Origin: Alistipes sp. UBA940
GTDB taxonomy: Bacteria; Bacteroidota; Bacteroidia; Bacteroidales; Rikenellaceae
Reading direction: 5' to 3'
Assembly: GCA_002293425.1 (NCBI GenBank)
Contig: DBDE01000005.1
Coordinates: 28,105 to 45,537, forward strand
DNA: 17,433 nucleotides
Positions 6,240 through 13,126 of this stretch are shown piece after piece; position 1 is the first letter of the stretch, and each line of letters begins with the position of its first letter. Made by a program: the position numbers and the translations under genes. The notes under the pieces were generated by a model that did no database searches, was not told the DNA's origin, and was given only the letters and a program-made list of their open reading frames with translations.

Positions 6240-6443
6240 CTACCGATATTCGTCCTTGATAGGCGTGATGTGTATTTCGACTCGCTTATCCCGAATTATG
6301 CTGTCCACGGCCTCGAAAACGGGTTCCTTTTCGATGCCGGCGAGCTTGAGCGCACGAAGCACTATATGGTCACGGATGAGCGTATGATAATCCCTCTCGT
6401 GGAGGGTAACATACCTCGTGGATTCTGAGAGTTTCTTTGCCAT
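6240..6443 (-). CDS. Small protein of unknown function, third gene of the RNase H operon
   Basis: A 67-aa protein beginning MAKKLSESTRYVTLHERDY and ending in a charged tail (HITPIKDEYR). Predicted mostly helical, with a basic N-terminal third. It follows the RNase H gene by 13 bases in the same direction, so it is very likely the last gene of the operon started at 7444-7475. A plus-strand frame of similar length overlaps it (6228-6428), but the minus-strand frame has the more natural composition and fits the operon. Function unknown; a small DNA- or RNA-binding accessory protein is conceivable but unsupported. Confidence 0.7.
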   Translation of the reverse strand: MAKKLSESTRYVTLHERDYHTLIRDHIVLRALKLAGIEKEPVFEAVDSIIRDKRVEIHITPIKDEYR

Positions 6444-6456
6444 AACCCACGAATGC

Positions 6457-6852
6457 TTATTTCAACCCGAAATCCGCAGGAGTCTCACCCCAAAGCGACT
6501 TATCCCAGTGGACAATCTCGACAGTCTCGACCTCTGATGACATAGCTTGAAGGAACACCTCGGCTTTGAACACTGCCGGGCTTTTCCTCTTGGAGGCTGC
6601 GGCCATCGTCTTGAACCACGATATTGCCGTGGTGCTATCGGTATAGACAACCCTGGGGGTGTAGTCGTGTTCGATGATGTACTTCACCGCTTCGACCACC
6701 CCCAGGAACTCGCCGATGTTTACCGTCTTGTTGCCTAAATCTTCGTGGAAAATCTCTTCGCCGGTCCGTAGGTCTATGCCACGATACCGCGTGAGACCGT
6801 TCTTGATGGAATGGGACGCATCCACTGCGATCCCTTCTCTCGGGCGGCTCAT
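6457..6852 (-). CDS. RNase HI-type ribonuclease
   Basis: This 131-aa protein has the single-domain RNase HI fold, which cuts the RNA strand of RNA-DNA hybrids. The four expected acidic residues are present in the right order: Asp11 in AVDAS, Glu48 in NIGEFLGVVEA, Asp72 in VVYTDSTTAI, and Asp127 in ETPADFG near the C terminus. It lacks the N-terminal hybrid-binding domain found in many RNase H1 proteins and is short for the family (about 140-155 aa). The ATG (6852) overlaps the upstream stop as ATGA, so it is co-translated with the gene before it. On mobile elements such enzymes are associated with primer removal or R-loop clearing during replication; that role is inferred here. I give no symbol because it is element-borne rather than the housekeeping copy. 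Confidence 0.88.
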   Translation of the reverse strand: MSRPREGIAVDASHSIKNGLTRYRGIDLRTGEEIFHEDLGNKTVNIGEFLGVVEAVKYIIEHDYTPRVVYTDSTTAISWFKTMAAASKRKSPAVFKAEVFLQAMSSEVETVEIVHWDKSLWGETPADFGLK

Positions 6853-7355
6853 TTCCGTATCAGATAGCCGTCCTGTTCGATCCTTTCGAGCAGCTCGTCG
6901 GCTGCCGTTCGGAACCTGTCCAAGACCTCTTCGATGTCGGCGAGGTCTTTCCTGTCTTGTAATGCCTTCTCGACCCCTGCGACGGTGCGGCTCGATGGAG
7001 AGTTGCCGTCCTTGGGATCGAAGTAGATGATTTTGTGCCCGAACGTTATTCGTATCTGATAAACCGATCTCGGGACGATGACCGTTTCTACCTCTGCTTT
7101 GTACTTGGGCCGGATCGCAGATACCACGACATACCCATTGCCTTTCCTCATGGGCTTCAGTTCGACATCGTACACGATGCCGGGCTGGATCAGCCCTTTC
7201 AAATCCTCCGACAGTACACATATCTTCTTGGGACTGTCGTTTTGTTCATCTACACCCCTCAATTTTCGGGTGGTTGAGTTGCGGGTAACGAATCCGATTA
7301 CTTCGTTTGTTTCCGCCGATACCGCGAACTTGAGCCGCGTCTTTTCGATTGCCAT
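6849..7355 (-). CDS. Protein of unknown function, first gene of the RNase H operon
   Basis: A 168-aa soluble protein. Residues about 1-110 look beta-rich with repeated short strands (RLKFAVSAETNEVIGFVTRN, GIVYDVELKPMRKGNGYVVV), and the C-terminal 45 residues are a charged helical segment (DLADIEEVLDRFRTAADELLERIEQ). There is no catalytic motif I can name. The layout, a small beta barrel followed by a helix, would suit a nucleic-acid-binding partner, but this is inference. It is the first gene after the promoter at 7444-7475, and its stop overlaps the RNase H start by four bases, so the two products are probably made in fixed proportion and may act together. Confidence 0.78.
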   Translation of the reverse strand: MAIEKTRLKFAVSAETNEVIGFVTRNSTTRKLRGVDEQNDSPKKICVLSEDLKGLIQPGIVYDVELKPMRKGNGYVVVSAIRPKYKAEVETVIVPRSVYQIRITFGHKIIYFDPKDGNSPSSRTVAGVEKALQDRKDLADIEEVLDRFRTAADELLERIEQDGYLIRK

Positions 7356-7426
7356 TTTTCACTTCATCTCATAAGTCCAATCTGTTAAATTCATCAAACT
7401 AATAATCTGTCGTTTACTCGATTTAG

Positions 7427-7475
7427 GGGGTATTTGCCCCGTGCAAATATATCGTAATAACAGCAGTGAAACAAA
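7427..7475 (-). promoter_or_regulatory. Strong Bacteroidota promoter with leader hairpin for the RNase H operon
   Basis: On the minus strand, TTTG (7475-7472), a 20-base spacer, and TATATTTG (7451-7444) match the consensus in sequence and spacing. The transcript would start near 7437, inside or next to a small inverted repeat GGGG (7427-7430) / CCCC (7437-7440). It drives the genes at 6849-7355, 6457-6852 and 6240-6443. It also lies downstream of the gene at 7534, separating that array from this operon. Confidence 0.7.
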
Positions 7476-7533
7476 CTTTTCACGAACATTTTAATCGCGT
7501 AAAATGCTGATACTGATAGGGATTTACCGCTTG

Positions 7534-8184
7534 TTAGTATATTCTGTCATCTTCTGTAAAATGGCTAAAATGCTCGTCTGTGTGAGAGGCTTCTTCGATA
7601 CCCGCGCATCGGAAATATCTATACACTCTACGCCGTCTGGTCTGATGAAAGTAAATATCTTCCGGCTTCAGGTAGAGCAAGCCCTGCGCAGTGCCGGAAT
7701 TTATCCATTTTGCCTCGTTTTCGAGGCGCGGGTTGTCGCCGATGTAGAGCCGCTGCTTGTCGGGACCGAACACGAAAATGTTGTGGATTCGGACGTCCGG
7801 CGGGTCGAATGGGACTGCAAAAGTGGCGAAATCATAGATGTCTGTGTGGAGCATATTGCCGAAATGTCTCGGCGCCGCCAGCTTCAGCCGCTCCAGTGAA
7901 TCCCTGACCGCCGGGCGGGTTTGAATCTCGTAGAGCCGGTCGGCAGTCACATTCTCTTTCGTGGCATAGACGACCCTGAAGCCGTTGTTGGCGCTGTCCA
8001 CGACGTGGATTTGCCGGACGATGCTCGTGTTTATGACGGCGGAGGCATCGAGCGGGTCGGCTCGTGGGCGGAATACAGCCAGCGCAATCCCGATGATGGC
8101 GATGACGGTCAAGGCAATCCAGTTCCGTATCGAGAGGATCGCCTGCATTCGATAATGCCGTTGGAGTTCCCTATTGCTGTTCAT
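7534..8184 (-). CDS. Membrane-anchored protein of unknown function
   Basis: A 216-aa protein with a basic N terminus, then a single hydrophobic segment at about residues 22-38 (WIALTVIAIIGIALAVF), and the remainder outside the membrane. The positive-inside pattern (RNRELQRHYR-like residues before the helix) predicts N-in, C-out, so residues 40-216 would be periplasmic. That part has mixed alpha/beta composition and no Cys-pair pattern. Its size and topology resemble small inner-membrane transfer proteins (such as TraK-type components), but I see no matching motif and do not assign it. Its start overlaps the upstream gene (8171-8668) by 14 bases, implying coupled translation and a shared task. 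Confidence 0.8.
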   Translation of the reverse strand: MNSNRELQRHYRMQAILSIRNWIALTVIAIIGIALAVFRPRADPLDASAVINTSIVRQIHVVDSANNGFRVVYATKENVTADRLYEIQTRPAVRDSLERLKLAAPRHFGNMLHTDIYDFATFAVPFDPPDVRIHNIFVFGPDKQRLYIGDNPRLENEAKWINSGTAQGLLYLKPEDIYFHQTRRRRVYRYFRCAGIEEASHTDEHFSHFTEDDRIY

Positions 8185-8668
8185 CGGTGTCGGTCTGTTT
8201 GTCGAGTTCGAGGAATCCCGCCAGGTCGGAGACGATTTTGAGTAGCTGTGCCAGCCGGAAAATCTGGATCACCTTACCCCACGGTCTGTCGTGGGCGAAT
8301 ATGGTGAAGTTGATGTGGGTTGCATTCGGCCCCGGATAAGAGAGACCTCCGAGAGTCAATTCCCCTATTTGGAGTTTGTAATAGGCGTCTTTTGCTGTCT
8401 GGCGCTCTATTTTTTCGTTTAACACGACACCAAGCACCGGGCTTTTTTCTGCAATAAGACGTGCGAGCGGTGTGATTACCACTTGCACATAGCTCGGTGT
8501 CGATACCTTGCGGTTCTCGCCCTTTTGAGCCAAATCATCGATCTCTCGATGTACAGCGAGTATCTTACGCCGATACTCTTTGATTTGTTTGCCGAGTGGG
8601 TCCCATGCGTGAGTTCGGGGATCGTTGGGGTCTCGTGGTTGTCTCGGTTTTCTCGTTTTCTTTTCCAT
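8171..8668 (-). CDS. Protein of unknown function coupled to the membrane protein
   Basis: A 165-aa soluble protein with a highly basic, proline-rich beginning (MEKKTRKPRQPRDPNDPRTH) followed by a helical stretch (KQIKEYRRKILAVHREIDDLAQKG), then a beta-containing middle (LQIGELTLGGLSYPGPNATHINFTIF) and a hydrophobic helix near the end (QIFRLAQLLKIVSDLAGFL) with an acidic tail. The basic N terminus could bind nucleic acid or a membrane surface; that is inference. It is the first gene after the terminator at 8690-8711 and overlaps the membrane-protein gene by 14 bases. Its leader is A-rich and G-poor (8669-8690). Confidence 0.8.
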   Translation of the reverse strand: MEKKTRKPRQPRDPNDPRTHAWDPLGKQIKEYRRKILAVHREIDDLAQKGENRKVSTPSYVQVVITPLARLIAEKSPVLGVVLNEKIERQTAKDAYYKLQIGELTLGGLSYPGPNATHINFTIFAHDRPWGKVIQIFRLAQLLKIVSDLAGFLELDKQTDTDEQQ

Positions 8669-8689
8669 GATGATTGAATTTAGTTAATG

Positions 8690-8711
8690 AAAAAGGCCCC
8701 GAAGGGCCTTT
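8690..8711 (-). terminator. Intrinsic terminator after the 8735-8965 gene
   Basis: On the minus strand AAAGGCCC (8711-8704), a TTCG tetraloop (8703-8700), GGGCCTTT (8699-8692), followed by two more T (8691-8690). An 8-bp perfect stem with a stable UUCG loop. It separates two genes of the same direction, so the array is split here. Confidence 0.8.
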
Positions 8712-8734
8712 GGTTGATATTCGATTTTTGGGGC

Positions 8735-8965
8735 TTACGCCATTGCTTCTTCCAAGCCTGTTGCAGCCTCGTCGAGGGAGTCCATAGCCCTGTCCAGATT
8801 GTCGATGGCTTCGGACATCTTCTGGCCTCGTTCACCATCCTGAATACTTTCAGGCAGGTTGTCGAGAGCCTCCTGTTCCTCATCGCGTATCGTCTCTATG
8901 GACTCTTTGATTTCATCGATTTGATCCTTGATCTCGCCGATTGCCTTGCGTCTGTCTTTATTCAT
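8735..8965 (-). CDS. Small acidic coiled-coil protein
   Basis: A 76-aa protein with 23 Asp/Glu against about 10 Lys/Arg. Two helical blocks with heptad-like spacing (IGEIKDQIDEIKESIETIRDEEQE and AIDNLDRAMDSLDEAATGLEEAM) are joined by a short loop containing Pro, so a helical hairpin or dimeric coil is likely. No motif of known activity. Strongly acidic helices can mimic DNA or act as adaptors, but nothing here proves it. It is the last gene of its sub-operon, ending about 24 bases before the terminator hairpin. Confidence 0.75.
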   Translation of the reverse strand: MNKDRRKAIGEIKDQIDEIKESIETIRDEEQEALDNLPESIQDGERGQKMSEAIDNLDRAMDSLDEAATGLEEAMA

Positions 8966-8978
8966 CGGACGTTTATTT

Positions 8979-9236
8979 CTAACGGTTACAAGATGCTATG
9001 ATCAGATTCTCGATGAAAATCCGATAGTATCCCGTGACTTCCAATGCCGCCGTTCCTTTAGGGGGCGGTGGCAAGTCATAGATCGCACGGAGATTTCGGG
9101 AGCCTACCCATGTGTGGATATTCCCAGCGATACGGGCAATGGTTTCTTCTTGCATATCGGCATCTTGCTCATCCAGCCTTTCGCTATGCTTAGCGAAGCC
9201 GATAAGCTCTTCCATCAGTTCCTTTGTAAGATTCAT
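8979..9236 (-). CDS. Small conserved-looking mobile-element protein
   Basis: An 85-aa protein. The first half is helical and acidic (LTKELMEELIGFAKHSERLDEQDADMQEE), the second half holds aromatic residues and a proline run (YDLPPPPKG). The end (TGYYRIFIENLIIASCNR) is moderately hydrophobic but too short and polar for a clear membrane span. No function recognised. It sits 13 bases before the start of the acidic coiled-coil gene and 18 bases after the gene at 9255, consistent with one transcript. Confidence 0.72.
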   Translation of the reverse strand: MNLTKELMEELIGFAKHSERLDEQDADMQEETIARIAGNIHTWVGSRNLRAIYDLPPPPKGTAALEVTGYYRIFIENLIIASCNR

Positions 9237-9254
9237 GAGTGAAGTTTTTGATGG

Positions 9255-9455
9255 TTACGCCCGGTCTCCCAAAAGAGACCCATAGGGGCATTCGGTGTCG
9301 TCGTAGATTTCTTCGAGATTCTCCCCGAGTTCAGTGTTTACTTTCTCGATGAACTTGGGACGAGCCTCGCCGAGGATCTGTTCGTCTGTTGCGGAGTCCT
9401 CCACAACCACACGGGTCATCAGGCTGACCAGAACAAGTTTTGCTACTTTCGCCAT
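9255..9455 (-). CDS. Small conserved-looking mobile-element protein
   Basis: A 66-aa protein. It opens with a beta-type stretch (AKLVLVSLMTRVVV), followed by an acidic helical region and a C-terminal DDTECPYGSLLGD segment. The pattern of a VSLMTRV strand followed by a late acidic D-D-x-E-C-P motif looks familiar from short proteins of Bacteroidota conjugative elements, but I cannot name a family. Single Cys, so no zinc site on its own. The next gene starts 18 bases downstream, and the previous one ends 13 bases upstream. Confidence 0.72.
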   Translation of the reverse strand: MAKVAKLVLVSLMTRVVVEDSATDEQILGEARPKFIEKVNTELGENLEEIYDDTECPYGSLLGDRA

Positions 9456-9468
9456 AGGTCGGATGGGA

Positions 9469-10155
9469 TTAGAGCAAAATGAACCTCACCCATTGACGCT
9501 GGTCGGCGTATTCATTGTCGTTGCACCGACAGGCGAATTCGTCCGGTGTCAGTCTTTCGACCGGGTAGTCTCGATCATCGTTGTCTTCGTGTTCGTAGGC
9601 GGCAACAATCTCTCCATTCGAGGCGTTTCGCTCCATCTCGTCCAAGGGGAAGAGGAACGCCCAAAGTTCCTTCTTGCCTTTCTTGCGGAACGGTTCGCCA
9701 CCGTGGAGCCACAGGTCGAAGCCGAACAGGTTATCCTCGTCGGAGGAGTCGTTTGCCCAATAGTTATCAGCGAACTCGATGATCTTGTCTTCGGGAGCCT
9801 CAAACCGACGCTTGATGAGTTCGATTGCCCGGTCGCGCCACCCGCCGGATTCAGCGAGATAGTGGCGGTTCTCGCAGTTGTCGGCCACAGCGTGATTGTC
9901 GGGCGTCTGGATTACGATGGTCGGGATGCCGCCGTTCTCCTCAACGGTGATGTGATCCTGAACGTCAAGGAACCTCCCGCTTTCGAGGAGTTGGATACGA
10001 CCACCACAGTCGTCGCTCTCCCAAGCCCCTTTATTGGCAATGCCGTTCTCTCGAAGGAGGTTTTCGGCCTCCTCGATCGTCTCCGCGTCCACACCGATTG
10101 TGTGACGCCTCCATACGGAGACCAATTCGTCATGATGAAATTTGATCTGTTTCAT
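9469..10155 (-). CDS. Acidic two-part protein of unknown function
   Basis: A 228-aa, strongly acidic protein. Residues about 1-38 (VWRRHTIGVDAETIEEAENL) have the strand-then-helix pattern seen in small DpnD/PcfM-like domains of conjugative elements; this is a resemblance, not an assignment. The middle has beta-rich text (RFLDVQDHITVEENGGIPTIVI), and the second half contains WLHGGEPFRKKGKKELWAF and several D/E clusters (DSSDEDN, EHEDNDDRD). Two Cys occur close to the C terminus (ACRCND). No enzyme motif recognised. It is preceded by the leader at 10156-10181, with the same ATTAAC-type A-rich sequence as the gene at 8668, so it may start or restart translation efficiently. Confidence 0.78.
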   Translation of the reverse strand: MKQIKFHHDELVSVWRRHTIGVDAETIEEAENLLRENGIANKGAWESDDCGGRIQLLESGRFLDVQDHITVEENGGIPTIVIQTPDNHAVADNCENRHYLAESGGWRDRAIELIKRRFEAPEDKIIEFADNYWANDSSDEDNLFGFDLWLHGGEPFRKKGKKELWAFLFPLDEMERNASNGEIVAAYEHEDNDDRDYPVERLTPDEFACRCNDNEYADQRQWVRFILL

Positions 10156-10181
10156 AGTAATGGTTTTTGGTTAATGAAAGA

Positions 10182-10418
10182 TTATTCGGGTTGATGGTCA
10201 TCGGGGAAGTCGTTCAGGCGGTTGTAAACCACCTGGATATTCCCCCGAAGTTTGTCGGGATGGATCAGTCCGCCGAACATCGCACGGAGTTCATCGTTGC
10301 CCATTTTTGCGGTGGTTTCTTGCAGCACGATGATGCCCACTTTGAGATAGAGAGCCACGAGCGGCCCCTCCCGCATCAGGTCTTTGATACGGGTGTCGAG
10401 ATTATCCCTGCCATCCAT
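10182..10418 (-). CDS. Small protein of unknown function
   Basis: A 78-aa protein, helical throughout by composition. A hydrophobic stretch (GPLVALYLKVGIIVLQETT) in the middle could be a membrane helix or a buried core helix; flanking charges (MREG before, KMGNDE after) are not decisive. The C-terminal half is soluble (MFGGLIHPDKLRGNIQVVYNRLN). Function unknown. It lies 3 bases after the gene at 10422-10649 and 26 bases before the next one, so it is part of the same transcript. Confidence 0.72.
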   Translation of the reverse strand: MDGRDNLDTRIKDLMREGPLVALYLKVGIIVLQETTAKMGNDELRAMFGGLIHPDKLRGNIQVVYNRLNDFPDDHQPE

Positions 10419-10421
10419 AAG

Positions 10422-10649
10422 TTATCCGAGCTTTTCGTCAATGACTTCAGGCTCAAGGATGGAATGGTCATACCATCCTTCGGCATCGTTCACCCCTTCT
10501 GTGTAGGCTACATATTCCTCTCTGGTGTTGAATGTTTTTGTATCCACAACACCTCCATTGTCCAGCAACCATTGATCGCTGGGAATGTTGCCGGTTTCGT
10601 CGTAATGCCGCACGGCTTCTGTGCCGAAAATGACTGTTACTTTGATCAT
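10422..10649 (-). CDS. Small mobile-element protein of unknown function
   Basis: A 75-aa protein starting with a clear beta strand (MIKVTVIFGTEAV). The middle has FNTREEYVAYTEGVNDAEGW, a pattern (F-x-T-x-x-E-x-x-A-Y-x-x-G-x-x-D-A-x-G-W) that I associate with short orphan proteins of Bacteroidota mobile elements. The tail is acidic. No catalytic residues can be named. The ATG follows a G-poor leader. Spacing to the genes on both sides (3 and 12 bases) supports co-transcription. Confidence 0.74.
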   Translation of the reverse strand: MIKVTVIFGTEAVRHYDETGNIPSDQWLLDNGGVVDTKTFNTREEYVAYTEGVNDAEGWYDHSILEPEVIDEKLG

Positions 10650-10661
10650 AGTTGTTTGGAT

Positions 10662-11186
10662 TTAGGATTGGGGGATGAGTTCTTCGGGAATGTTCTCATT
10701 GACGAGGATACACCCCTTGGCGAGTTCTTCGGCGATAACCTTGCGGATTTCTGCCGGACCCTGTGGATGTTTGAGCATCGAGGCTATGGTCTGCTTTTTC
10801 CAACCCCGCCAATGATAGCTTTCGCCGGCAGTCTTGAACACGAGATTGGATTTTGTCAGAGCCTTGATCTTCTTCATCTGTCGCTCCAGCAGCAGTTGTT
10901 GGACAAGCTCGTCCACGATGTACTCAAGGTCCAAGTCGAGTTCGAAGGTGTGGCCGGGGGGCACCACCTTGGGTTGTTTGGCGAGGAACGCCTCGATCTC
11001 CTTGCCCAACTCCTGACATTCGAGATGGATATCGACATCTGTGGGACCGCCCTGTCCGCTGTTGCCACAGTCGGCTAAAGGCTTGCCGTTTACCCATAAC
11101 ACCGCTCCGAAACAATGGGTTTCCTCGGAGCGGGAGGCGAGATACTCGAATTTTTTAAGCGAGAATTTGTAGTTTCCGATTTTCAT
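10662..11186 (-). CDS. Protein of unknown function
   Basis: A 174-aa soluble protein. It begins with a basic, aromatic stretch (MKIGNYKFSLKKFEYLASRS), then a polar loop with CGNSGQGGPTDVDIH, an acidic segment (FELDLDLEYIVDELVQQLLLERQ) that is helical, and a conserved-looking region with YHWRGWKKQT around residues 123-132. Cys at positions near 25, 40 and 56 are spread too widely to suggest a simple zinc site. The aromatic, basic blocks would suit nucleic-acid contact, but this is weak. It lies 18 bases downstream of the gene at 11205 and is part of the same packed array. Confidence 0.78.
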   Translation of the reverse strand: MKIGNYKFSLKKFEYLASRSEETHCFGAVLWVNGKPLADCGNSGQGGPTDVDIHLECQELGKEIEAFLAKQPKVVPPGHTFELDLDLEYIVDELVQQLLLERQMKKIKALTKSNLVFKTAGESYHWRGWKKQTIASMLKHPQGPAEIRKVIAEELAKGCILVNENIPEELIPQS

Positions 11187-11204
11187 GATTTATGGATTTA
11201 TTGA

Positions 11205-11465
11205 TTAGTCGAATTTGGGTCTGCAACGCTGCATCACCCGCAGGTCGTCGTAGCCGGCACTGATAAGTTCGGCGAGGAGAGGTTGATATTCGTGCTCCCT
11301 GGCGGGATTCGAGGTTGCGATCACATGGTCGAACTCTGCCGCCCCATGCTGTCCGAGGTGCATATAAGAATTGATGGAGTAACCTACGTTGCTGTATCGT
11401 TGCTCCGGGAATAGGGCGATGACCTCACCGTCCTCTTTGAACTTGCGAAAGACTACTCTTGTCAT
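11205..11465 (-). CDS. Small conserved-looking mobile-element protein
   Basis: An 86-aa protein starting at ATG 11465 (MTRVVFRKFKEDGEVIALFP). An upstream in-frame ATG at 11564 is rejected because it would overlap most of the preceding gene's 3' end with poor composition. The pattern FRKF-x-x-DGEVIALFP, then SYMHLGQHG, then EYQPLLAELISAGYDDLRV recalls a short orphan family found on phages and conjugative elements of Bacteroidota and others; its function is not known to me. It starts 13 bases after the previous stop. Confidence 0.8.
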   Translation of the reverse strand: MTRVVFRKFKEDGEVIALFPEQRYSNVGYSINSYMHLGQHGAAEFDHVIATSNPAREHEYQPLLAELISAGYDDLRVMQRCRPKFD

Positions 11466-11478
11466 GGCCAGGCTCTGA

Positions 11479-12039
11479 TTATCGGTATAAGACTGACACG
11501 ATGAACCAGAGTGCGTCCGAGTATTGCTCAGGATGCAGTTGGTAGCCCCGTTGAACAATGCCATCTACCTGTCCATCGGCGTAGATTGTGGAGTGATTCC
11601 GTTCGACATAGACGTCGGTAATATCGACGTTATCATTGGAGTGTCGGCCATAGAGCGCTGTGGTTACGGGAAACTCGAAGTCCTCAAGGTCGTCATCGTT
11701 CGTAGGCAGTTTCAGGCTTACGCGCCCGCCGTGCTGCCGTAGGCATTTCAGGATGTGCAGCTCCATATCGTGCCTCAGTTCTTTTTCCCGCCGGACAAGT
11801 GAGTCGTAGGTATGTTCGCATACGGGTTCGAGTTCGTGGGTGAAGACCTCGGATTGGGTGCTGACCTCATCTACAACCCGTATCATAAAGCCATCTTCGC
11901 GGACAGCCTCCTCTCCGCTCTCTTTTATCGCATCACACAGGCGCTGCTGCACATCGCAGGTGATCGTGCGATAACCTGAATCCTTGCCGGCAGGGTCTTT
12001 CCACCAGACCCTCTGGCCGTTCCTAAATGGTATTTTCAT
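11479..12039 (-). CDS. Protein of unknown function
   Basis: A 186-aa protein starting at ATG 12039 (MKIPFRNGQRVWWKDPAGKD). The longer frame up to 12123 is rejected because it overlaps the upstream gene. Residues about 8-60 look like a small beta barrel (QRVWWKDPAGKDSGYRTI ... GFMIRVVDEVSTQSEVFTHELEPV), a pattern often found in short element-encoded modules. The middle is helical (DSLVRREKELRHDMELHILK), followed by an acidic loop (NDDDLEDFEF) and a beta-rich end. No catalytic motif. The start is 5 bases after the stop of the zinc-site gene at 12045-12593. Confidence 0.78.
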   Translation of the reverse strand: MKIPFRNGQRVWWKDPAGKDSGYRTITCDVQQRLCDAIKESGEEAVREDGFMIRVVDEVSTQSEVFTHELEPVCEHTYDSLVRREKELRHDMELHILKCLRQHGGRVSLKLPTNDDDLEDFEFPVTTALYGRHSNDNVDITDVYVERNHSTIYADGQVDGIVQRGYQLHPEQYSDALWFIVSVLYR

Positions 12040-12044
12040 ACGTT

Positions 12045-12593
12045 CTATTTTGTGAGTTTGCGCCCGCAGAAGGGGCAGAAATTGATCGTGGCACAGGTGG
12101 TGTCGGGATCGCGCCCGGCCCAATCATCCTGTTGGACGGTCAGCACGGGGAGTCTGCCGCCCACTAATGTGATTGAGGCTTTACTTTGGTAGTTCTCGTC
12201 ATGATTTTCTTTTTCGCCACCACAAACGGAACACCCCGCTTCGGGCTTTCTCGAGTCAGAGTTATCGGGCAAGCCGAGAGTTTGTAGGATGTTCTGGCGG
12301 GAACTTTCGAGGCGTTCGAGAGGATTGCAGGCCAATTCGCTACTGCCGAGGACTGCATCGACATATTCATCGGAGCAATGCAACTCGATACCGTCTCCTA
12401 CAAGCCGCACTCTATTCACCACGGACTCGTGCCAATCTCCACTGTTACAGAGAACCATAACATAGGTCGGGTCGTCGAGCTCCTCTTTCTCCAACAATTC
12501 GAGTTCTTCGAGTTTGTTATCCTTCATCAACGCCACTATCTGGGCGGTGATATCGCGCCGTAGCGCGGCAATTTTGTCGCTGTTCGTTTGCAT
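12045..12593 (-). CDS. Protein with a probable zinc-binding four-Cys site
   Basis: A 182-aa protein. The first 40 residues are helical and charged (DNKLEELELLEKEELDDP). The C-terminal third has two CxxC knuckles: CSVCGG at about 120-125 and CPFCGRKL at about 172-179, with about 48 residues between them, a spacing that suits a zinc-ribbon-like fold with an inserted region. CPFCGRKL is a common zinc-knuckle form. Such proteins often bind DNA, RNA or a protein partner, but no specific role can be read. It is the first gene after the terminator at 12661-12697 and has a G-poor leader with TTAAT (12594-12622). Confidence 0.8.
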   Translation of the reverse strand: MQTNSDKIAALRRDITAQIVALMKDNKLEELELLEKEELDDPTYVMVLCNSGDWHESVVNRVRLVGDGIELHCSDEYVDAVLGSSELACNPLERLESSRQNILQTLGLPDNSDSRKPEAGCSVCGGEKENHDENYQSKASITLVGGRLPVLTVQQDDWAGRDPDTTCATINFCPFCGRKLTK

Positions 12594-12660
12594 ATTATTG
12601 GCATTATTCGTTCTTGATTAAGGGTAGTTCGCATCAATGGCCAAGGTTTATGATAGGAAG

Positions 12661-12697
12661 AAAAAAAAGCCGCCTCGATCCGAAAATCTCAGCGGCT
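12661..12697 (-). terminator. Intrinsic terminator after the 12728-13105 gene
   Basis: On the minus strand AGCCGC (12697-12692), an 18-base loop that may pair further inside, GCGGCT (12673-12668), then a run of T at 12667-12661. Stem of 6 bp or more and a clean T tract make this a good intrinsic terminator. It separates the gene at 12728 from the one at 12593. Confidence 0.78.
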
Positions 12698-12727
12698 CCC
12701 ACCATCATGGCAACGATGTGTATCTTT

Positions 12728-13105
12728 TTAGAAGTAGTTCCGTACCATATTCTGGCAGAATACGATGGAATGGTAAATATGGTCAGGAATCAACTCCGGG
12801 TTGTACTTGATGCCTCCATCCACCTCCTCGTAATCCCCTTCTTCATGCTGATCGAGGACACACTCCTCCCAATTCGTGTACTCCCCGTCGGCGTTGTATT
12901 CCGAGAAATTGCGAAGGATGTCGTGGAGCCGAAAAGGGGTTCCGAATCGTATCGACTTCGATTTCCCATCCCCGACTTTTATCTCCGCGCTATGTGAGGA
13001 CGGCAAGGTGATCTGAACCGGTTCAGGTGGCCTTTCCCATTCGTCTTTGAAAAGCAAAGGACCGAGGAATGCCAGTGCATACTTGATTTTTTCTTCTTTT
13101 TTCAT
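12728..13105 (-). CDS. Protein of unknown function
   Basis: A 125-aa protein. It starts with a basic helical stretch (MKKEEKIKYALAFLGPLLF) that is amphipathic rather than a signal peptide. The middle is beta-like and includes HSAEIKVGDGKSKSIRFGTPFRLHDILRNF; the second half is acidic (DQHEEGDYEEVDGG). No known motif. It lies 21 bases after the stop of the 402-aa gene, shares its direction, and ends about 31 bases before the terminator at 12661-12697, so it closes that sub-operon. Confidence 0.77.
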   Translation of the reverse strand: MKKEEKIKYALAFLGPLLFKDEWERPPEPVQITLPSSHSAEIKVGDGKSKSIRFGTPFRLHDILRNFSEYNADGEYTNWEECVLDQHEEGDYEEVDGGIKYNPELIPDHIYHSIVFCQNMVRNYF

Positions 13106-13126
13106 AGTAGTATTGTGATTTGATGA

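Noticed and set aside
6228..6428. Plus-strand 66-codon frame after the gene at 5703
   Set aside because: Lies opposite the minus-strand 67-residue gene that fits the operon; poor composition.
9334..11078. Long plus-strand frames opposite the small genes at 9255-11186
   Set aside because: They span several compact minus-strand genes whose starts, stops and short gaps fit one another; the plus-strand frames are antisense shadows.
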